Assembly (NCBI GenBank): GCA_045616165.1
Contig: JAZLGF010000013.1
Location: 124,001-188,000 of the forward strand
Direction of reading: 5' to 3'
Length of the DNA: 64,000 nucleotides
Source of the DNA: RGIG5612 sp045616165
GTDB lineage: Bacteria; Bacillota; Clostridia; Lachnospirales; Lachnospiraceae
Positions within the stretch are counted from its first letter, which is position 1; every line of letters begins with the position of its first letter. Both the position numbers and the translations under genes were made by a program. Below the pieces are notes generated by a model. The model ran no database searches and was not told the origin of the DNA. It saw nothing but the letters and a program-made list of their open reading frames with translations. This document shows positions 26,588 to 35,321 of the stretch, one piece after another.

Positions 26588-27223
26588 ATGAATATTAGTG
26601 AAAAAAACATTCCTGATTTTGTTGAAGTTTTAGCTTCTAAAGAGCCAGTACCGGGCGGTGGCGGAGCCGCTGCCCTGTGCGGCGCTGTTGGATGTGCTTT
26701 AGGAAACATGGTTGGTTCTTTAACAGTAGGTAAGAAAAAATATGCTGATGTTGAAGAAGAAATTATTGAACTTAAAGCAAAAAGCGATGAACTTCAAAAA
26801 AGACTTTTATCTCTCATCGATGAAGATGCAGCTGGATTTGAGCCACTAAGTAAAGCTTATGGACTTCCTGCTGAAACAGATGAAGAAAAAGCTCATAAAA
26901 AAGAAGTATTAGAAAAATGTTCTAAAGAAGCATGTGAAGTACCATTAAAAATAATGGCAAGTTGTTGCGAAGCAATTGACATCATTTCTGAGTTTGCTGC
27001 TAAAGGTTCTGTTTTAGCTGTAAGTGATGCTGGATGTGGAGCTATTATTTGTAAAAGTGCGCTTTATGCCGCTTCTCTTAATATTTTTATTAATACTAAA
27101 GGCATGGAAGATAGAGAATATGCACAAGCGCTAAACGCTAAGGCAAACGAGATGCTAAGTGTTTATGGAATGAAAGCTGATGACATATTTTCATCAGTTA
27201 AGGACAAACTCGAAAATAAATAA
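26588..27223 (+). CDS. fchA: Methenyltetrahydrofolate cyclohydrolase / cyclodeaminase family protein
   Basis: The 211-residue protein has the FTCD_C/FchA signature PVPGGGGAAALCGAVGCALG and an all-helical fold. In clostridia FchA interconverts 10-formyl- and 5,10-methenyltetrahydrofolate; the same fold also serves as formiminotetrahydrofolate cyclodeaminase. Position directly behind fhs favours the cyclohydrolase role, although a bifunctional folD is also present at 36.6 kb. RBS AGGGGTAG is modest. Confidence 0.88.
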   Translation: MNISEKNIPDFVEVLASKEPVPGGGGAAALCGAVGCALGNMVGSLTVGKKKYADVEEEIIELKAKSDELQKRLLSLIDEDAAGFEPLSKAYGLPAETDEEKAHKKEVLEKCSKEACEVPLKIMASCCEAIDIISEFAAKGSVLAVSDAGCGAIICKSALYAASLNIFINTKGMEDREYAQALNAKANEMLSVYGMKADDIFSSVKDKLENK

Positions 27224-27251
27224 AAAAATAGTTTATTTTTCAAAAAAGTAG

Positions 27252-27308
27252 TATAATAATATTAGCTTTTAACGATATCTTGCGCTAAAAACGCAAGATA
27301 TTTGTTTT
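27252..27308 (+). promoter_or_regulatory. TATAAT box followed by a terminator-like hairpin before the ATP synthase operon
   Basis: A TATAAT (27252-27257) without a clear -35 box is followed by a 10-bp hairpin (ATATCTTGCG / CGCAAGATAT, 27275-27301) and TTGTTTT, 15 bases before atpB. It may end the folate operon, or attenuate ATP synthase transcription if the -10 box is real. Confidence 0.5.
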
Positions 27309-27322
27309 AGGGGAAAAACAAA

Positions 27323-28123
27323 ATGGATAAGAAAAAAAGAACTAGATTTATTATTGTTTTTGCTATTATTGCAACGCTTTTATTAGCCGGAAGCATTATT
27401 GCGGGTTTGTTAAAGGCTCCTTCAGGAGAAGAGTCTGTTCAGACGGTTATGAGAGACGTTGTGCTGCATGATACTTACAAAATTGATTTGTTCGGAATGG
27501 CAGTTAATCCAGGACTTATCTCAGCTTTTTGTATTACGGGTATTTTTCTTATTTTTGCTTTAATAGTAAGAATATTCGTAATTCCGAAATTTAAGATGGT
27601 TCCAGGAAAGTTCCAGATGCTCTTAGAGCAGGCCGTTTCACTTTTCGATAACATGGCTAAAGAAAATTCACCACATGCAAGTGGATTTATTAGCGCATAT
27701 ATTTTTGTTGCAGGCGCATATATTTGCGTTAGCACACTCTTTGAATTATTTGGATTCCAGGTCACTACTATTTTAGGAACATCAATCGCACTACCAGCTC
27801 CTTTATCAGATATTAACGGAGCTATTTGCATGGGATGTTTAACATATTTGATTATTTTAGCAGGTGGTATTGCTAAGAACGGAATAAAGGGAGTAGGAAA
27901 AACGTTAAAAGAATTTTCACTTCCGATATCTATGAGTTTTCGTCTTTTTGGAGCTTTATTATCAGGAGCTTTAGTAACGGAACTTGTTTATTATTACAGC
28001 GCTATGAGGTATGGAATACCTGTTTTAGTTGCTGTTATTTTTACTTTATTACATGCACTTATTCAGGCATACGTTCTTACAACACTTGCTTCAACATATT
28101 TTGGCGAAGTAACCGAAAAATAG
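27323..28123 (+). CDS. atpB: ATP synthase F0 subunit a
   Basis: A 266-residue polytopic protein with the essential Arg 207 in SFRLFGALLSG and the C-terminal LIQAYVLTTLASTYFGE helix typical of subunit a. It forms the ion half-channels next to the c ring. RBS region AGGGGAAAAAC. No atpI gene precedes it. It begins the eight-gene-equivalent operon a-c-b-alpha-gamma-beta-epsilon. Confidence 0.95.
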   Translation: MDKKKRTRFIIVFAIIATLLLAGSIIAGLLKAPSGEESVQTVMRDVVLHDTYKIDLFGMAVNPGLISAFCITGIFLIFALIVRIFVIPKFKMVPGKFQMLLEQAVSLFDNMAKENSPHASGFISAYIFVAGAYICVSTLFELFGFQVTTILGTSIALPAPLSDINGAICMGCLTYLIILAGGIAKNGIKGVGKTLKEFSLPISMSFRLFGALLSGALVTELVYYYSAMRYGIPVLVAVIFTLLHALIQAYVLTTLASTYFGEVTEK

Positions 28124-28135
28124 GAGGTTTTTAAT

Positions 28136-28534
28136 ATGACTAAAGTTGGAAAGAGAATAATTATTATTCTCGCAGCAATTTGTATCTGCCTTGCAGCTAC
28201 ATTTATAGTTTTAACTATCACTACAAAAGCAGATGATACACCGGTTGCAACTAACGAAGATGTTTTAATTGCACCAAATCCTACTATGACACAAAGTACT
28301 GATCAGGGCGCAGTCGGAAGTAAGGCTATTGCTGCTGGTATTGCTATTGGACTTGCTGCTTTAGGCGGAGCTATTGGTATGGGTCTTGCAATTTCAAAAT
28401 CATCAGAAGGAATTGCACGTCAGCCAGAGGCAGAAGGAAAGATAAGAACAACGCTGATGCTTGGCCTTGTATTTATAGAAACGGCAATTATTTATGCATT
28501 AGTTGTTACTATTTTGATTATATTTGTAATGTAA
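28136..28534 (+). CDS. atpE: ATP synthase F0 subunit c with N-terminal extension
   Basis: The core hairpin (residues about 58-132) has the polar loop ARQPEAEGK and ion-binding Glu 114 in VFIETAIIYALV. About 55 residues precede it: a hydrophobic segment (8-28) and a polar stretch, resembling a signal peptide or an added membrane helix. Usual c subunits are 70-90 residues; this one has 132. Thr 115 and Tyr 120 match the sodium-type helix 2 pattern, but helix 1 has Met 82 where sodium rings usually have Gln. Ion choice is therefore uncertain. RBS AGGAGG. Confidence 0.93.
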   Translation: MTKVGKRIIIILAAICICLAATFIVLTITTKADDTPVATNEDVLIAPNPTMTQSTDQGAVGSKAIAAGIAIGLAALGGAIGMGLAISKSSEGIARQPEAEGKIRTTLMLGLVFIETAIIYALVVTILIIFVM

Positions 28535-28547
28535 AGGTGGTATTTCA

Positions 28548-29042
28548 ATGAACGGAGTTCCTCTTAACATAGACTGGCAACAGATTCTATTACATTTATT
28601 TAACTTTGTTATATTGTTTGCCATTCTTTATCTTTTGCTATATAAGCCTATTAAGAATTTTATGGATAAAAGAAAACAGGCTTATTTAGATATGGATAAT
28701 GAAGCAAATGATAAAAAGGCTGAATCCGAAAAACTAAAATCTGAGTATGAAGAAAAATTAGCAAATGCGAATAAAGAAATTGCTAACACAAAAGCTAATA
28801 TCTTAAAAGATGCGGATGAAAAGGCCGCTAAGATTATTAGTGACGCGGATCAAAAAGCCGAAGATATTATTAGCAAAGCTAAAGAAAAAGCTACTGCAGA
28901 GAAAGAAAAAATAGTTGCTGAGGCAAGCGATGAAATTACTCAGATTGCTAAAGAAGCTGCTTCAAAAGTTATTTTTGGTTCTACTTCAGAAGCATATGAT
29001 TCTTTCTTAGATTCAACTAAAGGAAATTCAAATGACAAATAA
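28548..29042 (+). CDS. atpF: ATP synthase F0 subunit b
   Basis: A 164-residue stator subunit with one N-terminal membrane helix (FNFVILFAILYLLLYKPI) and a long Ala/Lys/Glu coiled coil. Its 3' end overlaps the alpha gene start by 11 bases. In most bacteria the delta gene lies between b and alpha; there is no room for it here. RBS AGGTGG. Confidence 0.93.
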   Translation: MNGVPLNIDWQQILLHLFNFVILFAILYLLLYKPIKNFMDKRKQAYLDMDNEANDKKAESEKLKSEYEEKLANANKEIANTKANILKDADEKAAKIISDADQKAEDIISKAKEKATAEKEKIVAEASDEITQIAKEAASKVIFGSTSEAYDSFLDSTKGNSNDK

Positions 29043-30762
29043 TAAAGCTATTTTGTTTTCTGCTGTAAAACCAAATAAAAAGCAGGAACAAAAATTTAAA
29101 ACCTTCTTAAATAATAAATATAGCGAAGATATTATCTTAGAGTGGGTAGAAGATAAAACCTTAAATAATGGTTTTAAGTTAGAAGTTGGAAATGAAGTTT
29201 TTGACTGGAGTGATGAAGGTCGTTATAACCAACTTGTTGAGATTCTAACAAAAAGAAAATATCTTGAAAAAAATACTATCCCATTAATTAAAGAAAAGCT
29301 TAATGAGTTTGAACTTAAAGCTTTTCCTGAAGAAATTGGGCATGTAGTAAGTGTTGGCGATAGTATTGCTTTTATAGAAGGCCTTGATAATGCTAAGTAT
29401 GGAGAAATTCTTATTTTTGAAAATGGAGCAAAAGGTCTGGTATTAAATTTAACCAAAGATAATGTAGGCTGCATTCTTTTTGATGATGACGGAGACATTA
29501 GTGCAGGATCTAAGGTTAGAAGAACTAATAAAACTGCAAGTATGCCAGTAGGAGAGGAATATATTGGAAGAGTTGTTAATGCTCTTGGTGTGGCGATTGA
29601 CGGTAGCGGAGATATTTTAGCTACTGATTATATGCCAATTGAAAATAAAGCACCGGGAATTATTGAACGTGCACCAGTTAATACGCCTCTTCACACAGGA
29701 ATTTTGTCTATTGATTCTATGTTTCCAATTGGAAGAGGCCAAAGAGAACTTATTATAGGTGATAGACAAACAGGAAAAAGTGCTATTGCTATTGACACAA
29801 TAATTAACCAAAAAGGAAAAAATTGTATCTGTATTTATGTTGCCATAGGTCAAAAAGCTAGTAGCGTTGCAAGAGTTTTTGAAGACTTAAAAAAACATGA
29901 AGCAGATAAGTATACAACTATTGTTGCTGCATGCGCATCTGACGCAGATACACTTCAATATATTGCTCCATATTCTGGATGTGCTCTCGCAGAATATTTC
30001 ATGAAACAAGGTAAAGATGTTCTTATAGTCTATGATGATTTATCTAAACATGCAGTAGCTTATAGAACAATTTCTTTACTTCTTGATAGATCGCCTGGAC
30101 GTGAAGCATATCCGGGAGATGTTTTCTATTTACATTCACGTTTACTTGAGCGCAGTGCTAAATTAAATGATGAAAACGGTGGAGGTTCTATAACAGCACT
30201 TCCTATTGTTGAAACTTTAGATGGTGATGTTAGTGCTTATATTCCAACTAATATTATTTCTATAACTGATGGACAAATATATCTTGAAAGTAGTTTGTTC
30301 TTTGCTGGTCAAAGACCTGCTGTTAATGTTGGACTTTCAGTATCAAGAGTTGGTGGTGATGCACAGACAAAAGTTATGAAAGATGCAACAGGTACTTTAA
30401 GACTTGACCTTGCTCAATATAGAGAGATGGAAGTCTTTACTCAATTTAGTTCTGATTTAGATGAAGACACAAAAAAACAATTAGCATATGGTGAAGGCTT
30501 GATGTACATGTTAAGACAAAAGCAATATTCGCCTTATTCAGAATCTCAGCAAGTTATTATTTTAATTAGTGCACTTTCACATGCATTGCAAAATATTGCT
30601 AAAGAAGATATTAGTGATTATTTAGAAAAACTTGTTAGTGAATTTGAAAGTGAATTTCCAGATATTTGTGACGAAATAAAAACTGGTAAAAAATTATCTG
30701 ATAAAACTAAAAATATAATAAAAGATTTTGCGCATAAATTTAGCAAGGACTATATAAATTAA
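29032..30762 (+). CDS. atpA: ATP synthase F1 alpha subunit with fused delta C-terminal-like domain
   Basis: The 576-residue protein has a normal alpha subunit from about residue 80, with P-loop GDRQTGKSAI near 243, but an extra 75 residues in front. This segment reads like the C-terminal domain of subunit delta: SAVKPNKKQEQKFKTFL, then LNNGFKLEVGNEVFDWS and EGRYNQLVEIL, matching the delta pattern of a basic helix, .L.GGF...VGd.v.D.S and GRl..L...L. No separate delta gene exists in the operon. Alpha normally has about 500-505 residues. The fusion could tether alpha to the b stator directly. The N-terminal helical domain of delta is missing. Start overlaps atpF. Confidence 0.92.
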   Translation: MTNNKAILFSAVKPNKKQEQKFKTFLNNKYSEDIILEWVEDKTLNNGFKLEVGNEVFDWSDEGRYNQLVEILTKRKYLEKNTIPLIKEKLNEFELKAFPEEIGHVVSVGDSIAFIEGLDNAKYGEILIFENGAKGLVLNLTKDNVGCILFDDDGDISAGSKVRRTNKTASMPVGEEYIGRVVNALGVAIDGSGDILATDYMPIENKAPGIIERAPVNTPLHTGILSIDSMFPIGRGQRELIIGDRQTGKSAIAIDTIINQKGKNCICIYVAIGQKASSVARVFEDLKKHEADKYTTIVAACASDADTLQYIAPYSGCALAEYFMKQGKDVLIVYDDLSKHAVAYRTISLLLDRSPGREAYPGDVFYLHSRLLERSAKLNDENGGGSITALPIVETLDGDVSAYIPTNIISITDGQIYLESSLFFAGQRPAVNVGLSVSRVGGDAQTKVMKDATGTLRLDLAQYREMEVFTQFSSDLDEDTKKQLAYGEGLMYMLRQKQYSPYSESQQVIILISALSHALQNIAKEDISDYLEKLVSEFESEFPDICDEIKTGKKLSDKTKNIIKDFAHKFSKDYIN

Positions 30763-31661
30763 TGCCAAGTGTTAAGGAAATAAAAAATAGAATTAAATCT
30801 GTTAAAGATACTCAAAAGATTACGAATGCGATGTATCTTATAGCCTCGACTAAATTAAGAAAAGCAAAACTTAATTTAGCCCAGACTCAGCCATATTTTC
30901 TTTTCTTAAGAAAAAATGCCCAGCAAGTATTAGCGCATATTCCAAATCATGATAGTAAATATTTCTTACCAGAAAATAAAAGTTTTGAAGATTTAGACAA
31001 AGAAGGAAAAGTAGCTATTCTTTGTATTACTGCCGACAAAGGATTAGCTGGTACATATAATCATAATATTATTAAAGAAACTGTTTCGCTACTTGATAAA
31101 TATAAAGATTGTTCTTTGTTTGTCATAGGAGAATATGGTAGAGCATATTTTAGAAAACATGGGATTAAAATAGATGAAAGTTTTCTTTATACAGCTCGAG
31201 AACCAAATATGGATAGAGCAAGAAAAATAACTGGAACGTTATTAGAAAAATATGATCAAGGCGAAATTAAGCAGTTTTTTATTATATATACTGAATTTGA
31301 TTTAAATTTAAGTGCACAGCCACAATGTATTAGAGCTTTACCACTATGCGAAGCTCATTTTGAACAAGAAGAAACATCATTAAATAATTTTGAAATTGTT
31401 CCGTCTCCAAAAGAAGTGCTGGATACTATAGTTAGAAATTATATTACAGGTTTTGTTTATTCGGGAATAGTAGAGAGTTATTGCGCTGAACAAAATTCAA
31501 GAATGATGGCAATGGATAGTGCTAATCAAAATGCAAAAGATTTAATATCAGAGTTAAATATTAAATATAACAAAGGACGACAAAGCATTATCACAAGAGA
31601 AATTACGGAAATATCAAGTGGCGCTAAAAGCCTTAATCAGATAAAGGAGGCATTAAATTAA
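30762..31661 (+). CDS. atpG: ATP synthase F1 gamma subunit
   Basis: A 299-residue rotor subunit with the N-terminal IKNRIKSVKDTQKITNAM and the C-terminal coiled-coil motif ITREITEISSGAKSL typical of gamma. Start overlaps the alpha stop (TTAATG) and the end overlaps the beta ATG by one base, so translation is coupled. Confidence 0.95.
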   Translation: MPSVKEIKNRIKSVKDTQKITNAMYLIASTKLRKAKLNLAQTQPYFLFLRKNAQQVLAHIPNHDSKYFLPENKSFEDLDKEGKVAILCITADKGLAGTYNHNIIKETVSLLDKYKDCSLFVIGEYGRAYFRKHGIKIDESFLYTAREPNMDRARKITGTLLEKYDQGEIKQFFIIYTEFDLNLSAQPQCIRALPLCEAHFEQEETSLNNFEIVPSPKEVLDTIVRNYITGFVYSGIVESYCAEQNSRMMAMDSANQNAKDLISELNIKYNKGRQSIITREITEISSGAKSLNQIKEALN

Positions 31662-33052
31662 TGTCAGGCAAGATAACAGCTGTATCAGGATGCGTTGTAG
31701 ACGTTTTATTTGAAAACGAAGAGTTACCAAAAATTAATGATGCTCTTTGTGTTAATGTTGATGGCAATAAACGCATTATGGAAGTTGCAAAACATATAGG
31801 TAAAAATCAGGTACGTGCTATTATGCTTTCAGAAAGTGATGGACTTAGCAGAGGTTTAGAAGTTGAAAACACACATAGTGGTATTAAAGTACCTGTTGGT
31901 AAATGTACTCTTGGACGTTTATTTAATGTTTTAGGCGAGCCAGTAGATAATCAAGGCGAGATTTCTAAAGATGAAACTTATTTACCAATTCATAGAAAAG
32001 CGCCTGCATTTAACGAACAAATTCCTTCTACTAATATTCTTGAGACAGGAATTAAAGTAATAGATTTATTAGAGCCTTATTCTAAAGGTGGAAAGATTGG
32101 TCTATTTGGTGGCGCCGGTGTAGGAAAGACCGTTCTTATACAAGAGCTTATTCATAATGTAGCAATGGAACACGGAGGTTATTCAATTTTTACCGGCGTT
32201 GGTGAAAGAAGTCGCGAGGGTAATGACCTTTGGAATGAAATGAAAGAGAGTGGAGTTTTTGATAAGACTGCACTAGTATTTGGGCAAATGAATGAGGCAC
32301 CTGGCGTACGTATGAGAGTTGCACTTACAGGGCTTACTATGGCTGAGTATTTTAGAGATTATGAAAATAAAGATATTCTTTTATTTATAGATAATATTTT
32401 TAGATTTGTTCAGGCTGGTTCAGAAGTTTCAACTCTTCTTGGACGTATGCCTTCTGCTGTTGGTTATCAGCCAACTCTTGCATCAGAAATGGGAGATTTA
32501 CAAGAAAGAATTACATCAACGAAAAATGGATCTGTTACTTCTGTTCAGGCAGTATATGTTCCTGCTGATGATTTAACTGATCCTGCTCCTGCAACAACTT
32601 TCTCGCATCTTGACGCAACAACAGTTCTTTCTAGAAAAATTGCTGAACAAGGTATATATCCTGCTGTTGATCCTCTTGAATCAACGTCTAGAATTCTTGA
32701 TGAAAATGTTGTTGGAAAAGAACATTATTTAACTGCTAGAAGGGTACAAGAAATCTTACAAAAATATTCTCAGTTGCAAGATATTATTGCTATTTTAGGT
32801 ATGGATGAACTTAGCGAAGAAGATAAGATTATTGTTAATAGAGCAAGAAGAATTCAAAGATTTTTATCTCAACCTTTCTTTGTAGCTGAAAAGTTTACTG
32901 GCGTAAAAGGTGCTTACGTGCCTTTAGAAGAAACAATTAAAGGTTTTAAGGCTATAATTAGCGGAGAAATGGACGAATATCCTGAAAATGCATTCTTTAA
33001 CGTTGGAACAATTGAAGACGTTAAAACTAAAGCCAAAGACCTTGAAAAATAA
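31661..33052 (+). CDS. atpD: ATP synthase F1 beta subunit
   Basis: A 463-residue catalytic subunit with P-loop GGAGVGKT (residues 150-157), GERSREGNDL and the DELSEEDK region. It binds and makes ATP at the alpha-beta interface. RBS AAAGGAGG lies inside the end of atpG. All elements look normal. Confidence 0.97.
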   Translation: MSGKITAVSGCVVDVLFENEELPKINDALCVNVDGNKRIMEVAKHIGKNQVRAIMLSESDGLSRGLEVENTHSGIKVPVGKCTLGRLFNVLGEPVDNQGEISKDETYLPIHRKAPAFNEQIPSTNILETGIKVIDLLEPYSKGGKIGLFGGAGVGKTVLIQELIHNVAMEHGGYSIFTGVGERSREGNDLWNEMKESGVFDKTALVFGQMNEAPGVRMRVALTGLTMAEYFRDYENKDILLFIDNIFRFVQAGSEVSTLLGRMPSAVGYQPTLASEMGDLQERITSTKNGSVTSVQAVYVPADDLTDPAPATTFSHLDATTVLSRKIAEQGIYPAVDPLESTSRILDENVVGKEHYLTARRVQEILQKYSQLQDIIAILGMDELSEEDKIIVNRARRIQRFLSQPFFVAEKFTGVKGAYVPLEETIKGFKAIISGEMDEYPENAFFNVGTIEDVKTKAKDLEK

Positions 33053-33055
33053 ATT

Positions 33056-33526
33056 ATGAAAACTTTTAATCTTAAAATTTTAGCTTCAGATAGGTACATC
33101 TACGAGGGACCATGTAAAAGTGTAGTGGTTCCTATTTATGATGGAGAATATGGAATTTTGCCGGGTCATAGTCCGATGATTTCAATTATTGTCCCAGGTG
33201 AAGTTAAAGCAAAAATTAGTGATGATGATTTTTTGCTTTTTGTGAAAAAAAATAATAATAAATACAATGATTTAAATAGCTTAAAAGATCAATCTGGACA
33301 AAATTTCTTATTAGTTGTAGAAGAAGGTATTGTTTCAGTAAACAATAATGATGTTACTATAGCAGTTGATAGTGCAGAATTTATTCCTGAAATAGATATT
33401 AATAGAGCATTAAGAGATGAAAGATTAGCAAAAGAAGAATTGCTTCAAAAACAAAGCCAGGTTGAATATAAATTAACGCAAGCGTCTATTGCAAGAGCTC
33501 TAAACAGAATAAAAGCAAAAAAGTAA
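33056..33526 (+). CDS. atpC: ATP synthase F1 epsilon subunit
   Basis: A 156-residue epsilon with the N-terminal beta-sandwich (GPCKSVVVPIYDGEYGILPGHS) and a C-terminal helical pair ending RALNRIKAKK. A polar insertion of about 20 residues (NNNKYNDLNSLKDQ, around 68-90) makes it longer than the usual 130-140. It begins 3 bases after atpD, with no strong ribosome site, and ends the operon before a terminator. Confidence 0.9.
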   Translation: MKTFNLKILASDRYIYEGPCKSVVVPIYDGEYGILPGHSPMISIIVPGEVKAKISDDDFLLFVKKNNNKYNDLNSLKDQSGQNFLLVVEEGIVSVNNNDVTIAVDSAEFIPEIDINRALRDERLAKEELLQKQSQVEYKLTQASIARALNRIKAKK

Positions 33527-33527
33527 A

Positions 33528-33556
33528 AAGGACTTCATATGAAGTCCTTAATTTTT
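33528..33556. terminator. Bidirectional terminator between atpC and the minus-strand gene
   Basis: AAGGACTTCAT / ATGAAGTCCTT is a perfect 22-bp palindrome followed by AATTTTTAT, with an A-run on the other side. The stop codon of the minus-strand gene lies inside the stem. Confidence 0.85.
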
Positions 33557-35296
33557 ATATATACAATCTACAATATACCATTCTTGTGAATTTTCATCAT
33601 AGAACCAAATCCATGTAGCATCTAATTTTTGATTTTCATCATGGAATGTATCTGAATAGAAGTTAACGGTCATTTCATATTTCACATCAACGCTAAAACA
33701 ATCTTTCGAATATTTAATATAGTTTTTAGTTTCTTTTATAGGAAAATCAATGTTTGAAATATATTCGTAGTCATAGAATTGAGTAGGAATTGGGTTGATT
33801 TCATCACTTCCGAAAATATATGCAAACCAATCACAATTGTCGTAAATATAATTACGCAAATTTCCACCATAATTTATAAAGTGTTTTGCCCAGTCTTCTA
33901 ATGCGCCATTTACCCTACCATCTACTTCTTCAATAAATTCTGAAGAAGTAGATGCGCCAACAACGATGGTGTCTGATGTCATTGTTAAATCAAGGTTATT
34001 TCCATTTGCATCAGTTGCTTTAACCGATGGGGCATTGATAAAGCCCGAAACTTTATATGTTATATATGGTGATAAAACAGCAAATTTAGATGCTGTTTGT
34101 AAGTGCTCTGGAATAGCAGCATCAGCAATCTTATATATATCTTCAATTGGATTATCATTAATCGAAACTGTTGCACCCTCAGGAGCGTAAAGAGTATAGC
34201 TCATTGTATCTGGAATATATTCAGCTATATTTAATGTTTTTATTTTCCATGAATAAAGACCAAAAGCACCTTTTTTTGATTTTTCAAATGTAATTTGAGC
34301 TACAACATTTCCATCAATAGTAAAATCATATGATGGATTTTCAGCACGGTACTCTTTATTTTCAATATATGATACTTTTTCTCCTCCCATTAAAGAAGCA
34401 GATTTTTCAATAATAGTATCAACATTTTCTAGACAGGCTATAGAATCTTTATTTTCATTTAAGTATGTTAATGAATCTTTAGTTAAATTAGAAGCTATAT
34501 TAGCTGCAAGGTTAGAAGGTTGGTTATTTTCATAGTTTTTAACGAATGAATTTAAAACGAGCATACCAGCTATTATGATAGCAAATAAAATTGCACTATA
34601 AATGGTAATGAATTTTTTAAAACCAGTAAAGCCACCACGCTTTTTTAAATTGCGAGGCATTTTAATTTCGTTAGGATCTCTAGTTATTTCGTTAGAATTA
34701 TTTATTTTTTCTCTATTATACGAACGATTATCATCGAATCTTTCATAATTTGGTCTAACCTGACGAGGGTCATTAGGTCTAACGGGACGTTGCGCGTTAA
34801 CAGGTCTTTCGTTAGAAGGTCTAACTTCATTAGGTCTAATAGGGCGTTGTGCGTTAGAAGGTCTAGCGTTAGAAGGTCTAACTTCATTAGGCCTAACAGG
34901 ACGTTGTGCGTTAGAAGGTCTAGCGTTAGAAGGTCTAACTTCATTAGGTCTAACAGGACGCTGAGCTTTAATAGGCCTATTGCTAGATGGTCTTGCCTCA
35001 TTAGGTATAGACTGACGTGAATATGAAGAAGGTCTAGCATATGAAGGAATCTCATTTCGCCTTTCATCTTTCCTTTGTCTAGAAAGATTTACCTCTTCGA
35101 TTGGGCGAGATTGGTGTGGAGTAGAAGGGCCTTCAACTTCTAGTGTTGTATGACGTGAAAAAGAAGGTCTTTGTCTGCGAACAACAGGAGCAGCATTTTT
35201 AGAAACACGCTCATAAATCATATCGTCTTCTTCTTTTAATCCAACATTTAATTTTTTTATTCTAGCAGTATTATATAAATCTTTTTCGTTATCCAT
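33548..35296 (-). CDS. Membrane protein with Pro/Arg/Asn-rich repeat N-terminus, unknown function
   Basis: The 582-residue protein has a long basic, Pro-, Arg- and Asn-rich cytoplasmic N-terminal part (residues about 30-220) with tandem 19-residue repeats (RPSNARPSNAQRPVRPNEV). One membrane helix follows (about 233-255), then an extracellular domain of about 330 residues that is not recognised; it has a possible Zn-ribbon-free, beta-rich envelope-protein look, ending in DATWIWFYDENSQEWYIVD. The gene is 25 bases downstream of a phosphodiester glycosidase-like gene, so both probably serve the envelope. The disordered basic tail may bind nucleic acid or phospholipid, which is only a guess. Confidence 0.7.
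   Translation of the reverse strand: MDNEKDLYNTARIKKLNVGLKEEDDMIYERVSKNAAPVVRRQRPSFSRHTTLEVEGPSTPHQSRPIEEVNLSRQRKDERRNEIPSYARPSSYSRQSIPNEARPSSNRPIKAQRPVRPNEVRPSNARPSNAQRPVRPNEVRPSNARPSNAQRPIRPNEVRPSNERPVNAQRPVRPNDPRQVRPNYERFDDNRSYNREKINNSNEITRDPNEIKMPRNLKKRGGFTGFKKFITIYSAILFAIIIAGMLVLNSFVKNYENNQPSNLAANIASNLTKDSLTYLNENKDSIACLENVDTIIEKSASLMGGEKVSYIENKEYRAENPSYDFTIDGNVVAQITFEKSKKGAFGLYSWKIKTLNIAEYIPDTMSYTLYAPEGATVSINDNPIEDIYKIADAAIPEHLQTASKFAVLSPYITYKVSGFINAPSVKATDANGNNLDLTMTSDTIVVGASTSSEFIEEVDGRVNGALEDWAKHFINYGGNLRNYIYDNCDWFAYIFGSDEINPIPTQFYDYEYISNIDFPIKETKNYIKYSKDCFSVDVKYEMTVNFYSDTFHDENQKLDATWIWFYDENSQEWYIVDCIYKN
34788..34958 (-). repeat. Three tandem 57-bp coding repeats
   Basis: Units 34788-34844, 34845-34901 and 34902-34958 are nearly identical; each encodes 19 residues of the Arg/Pro/Asn-rich tail. 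Similar shorter fragments flank them. They are in frame and within a gene, not a CRISPR array. Confidence 0.85.
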
Positions 35297-35321
35297 ATCA
35301 AAATATCCTTGAATTGAATTC

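Noticed and set aside
29032..29270. Frameshifted remnant of a full delta gene before alpha
   Set aside because: The delta-like segment is continuous and in frame with alpha, and atpF overlaps its start, so no room remains for the missing N-terminal part.
34788..34958. CRISPR-like array of regular repeats
   Set aside because: The 57-bp units are contiguous, without spacers, and in frame within a membrane-protein gene.
34702..35067. 121-residue Leu/Asp-rich frame on the minus strand
   Set aside because: It is an out-of-frame reading of the tandem repeats of the membrane-protein gene.
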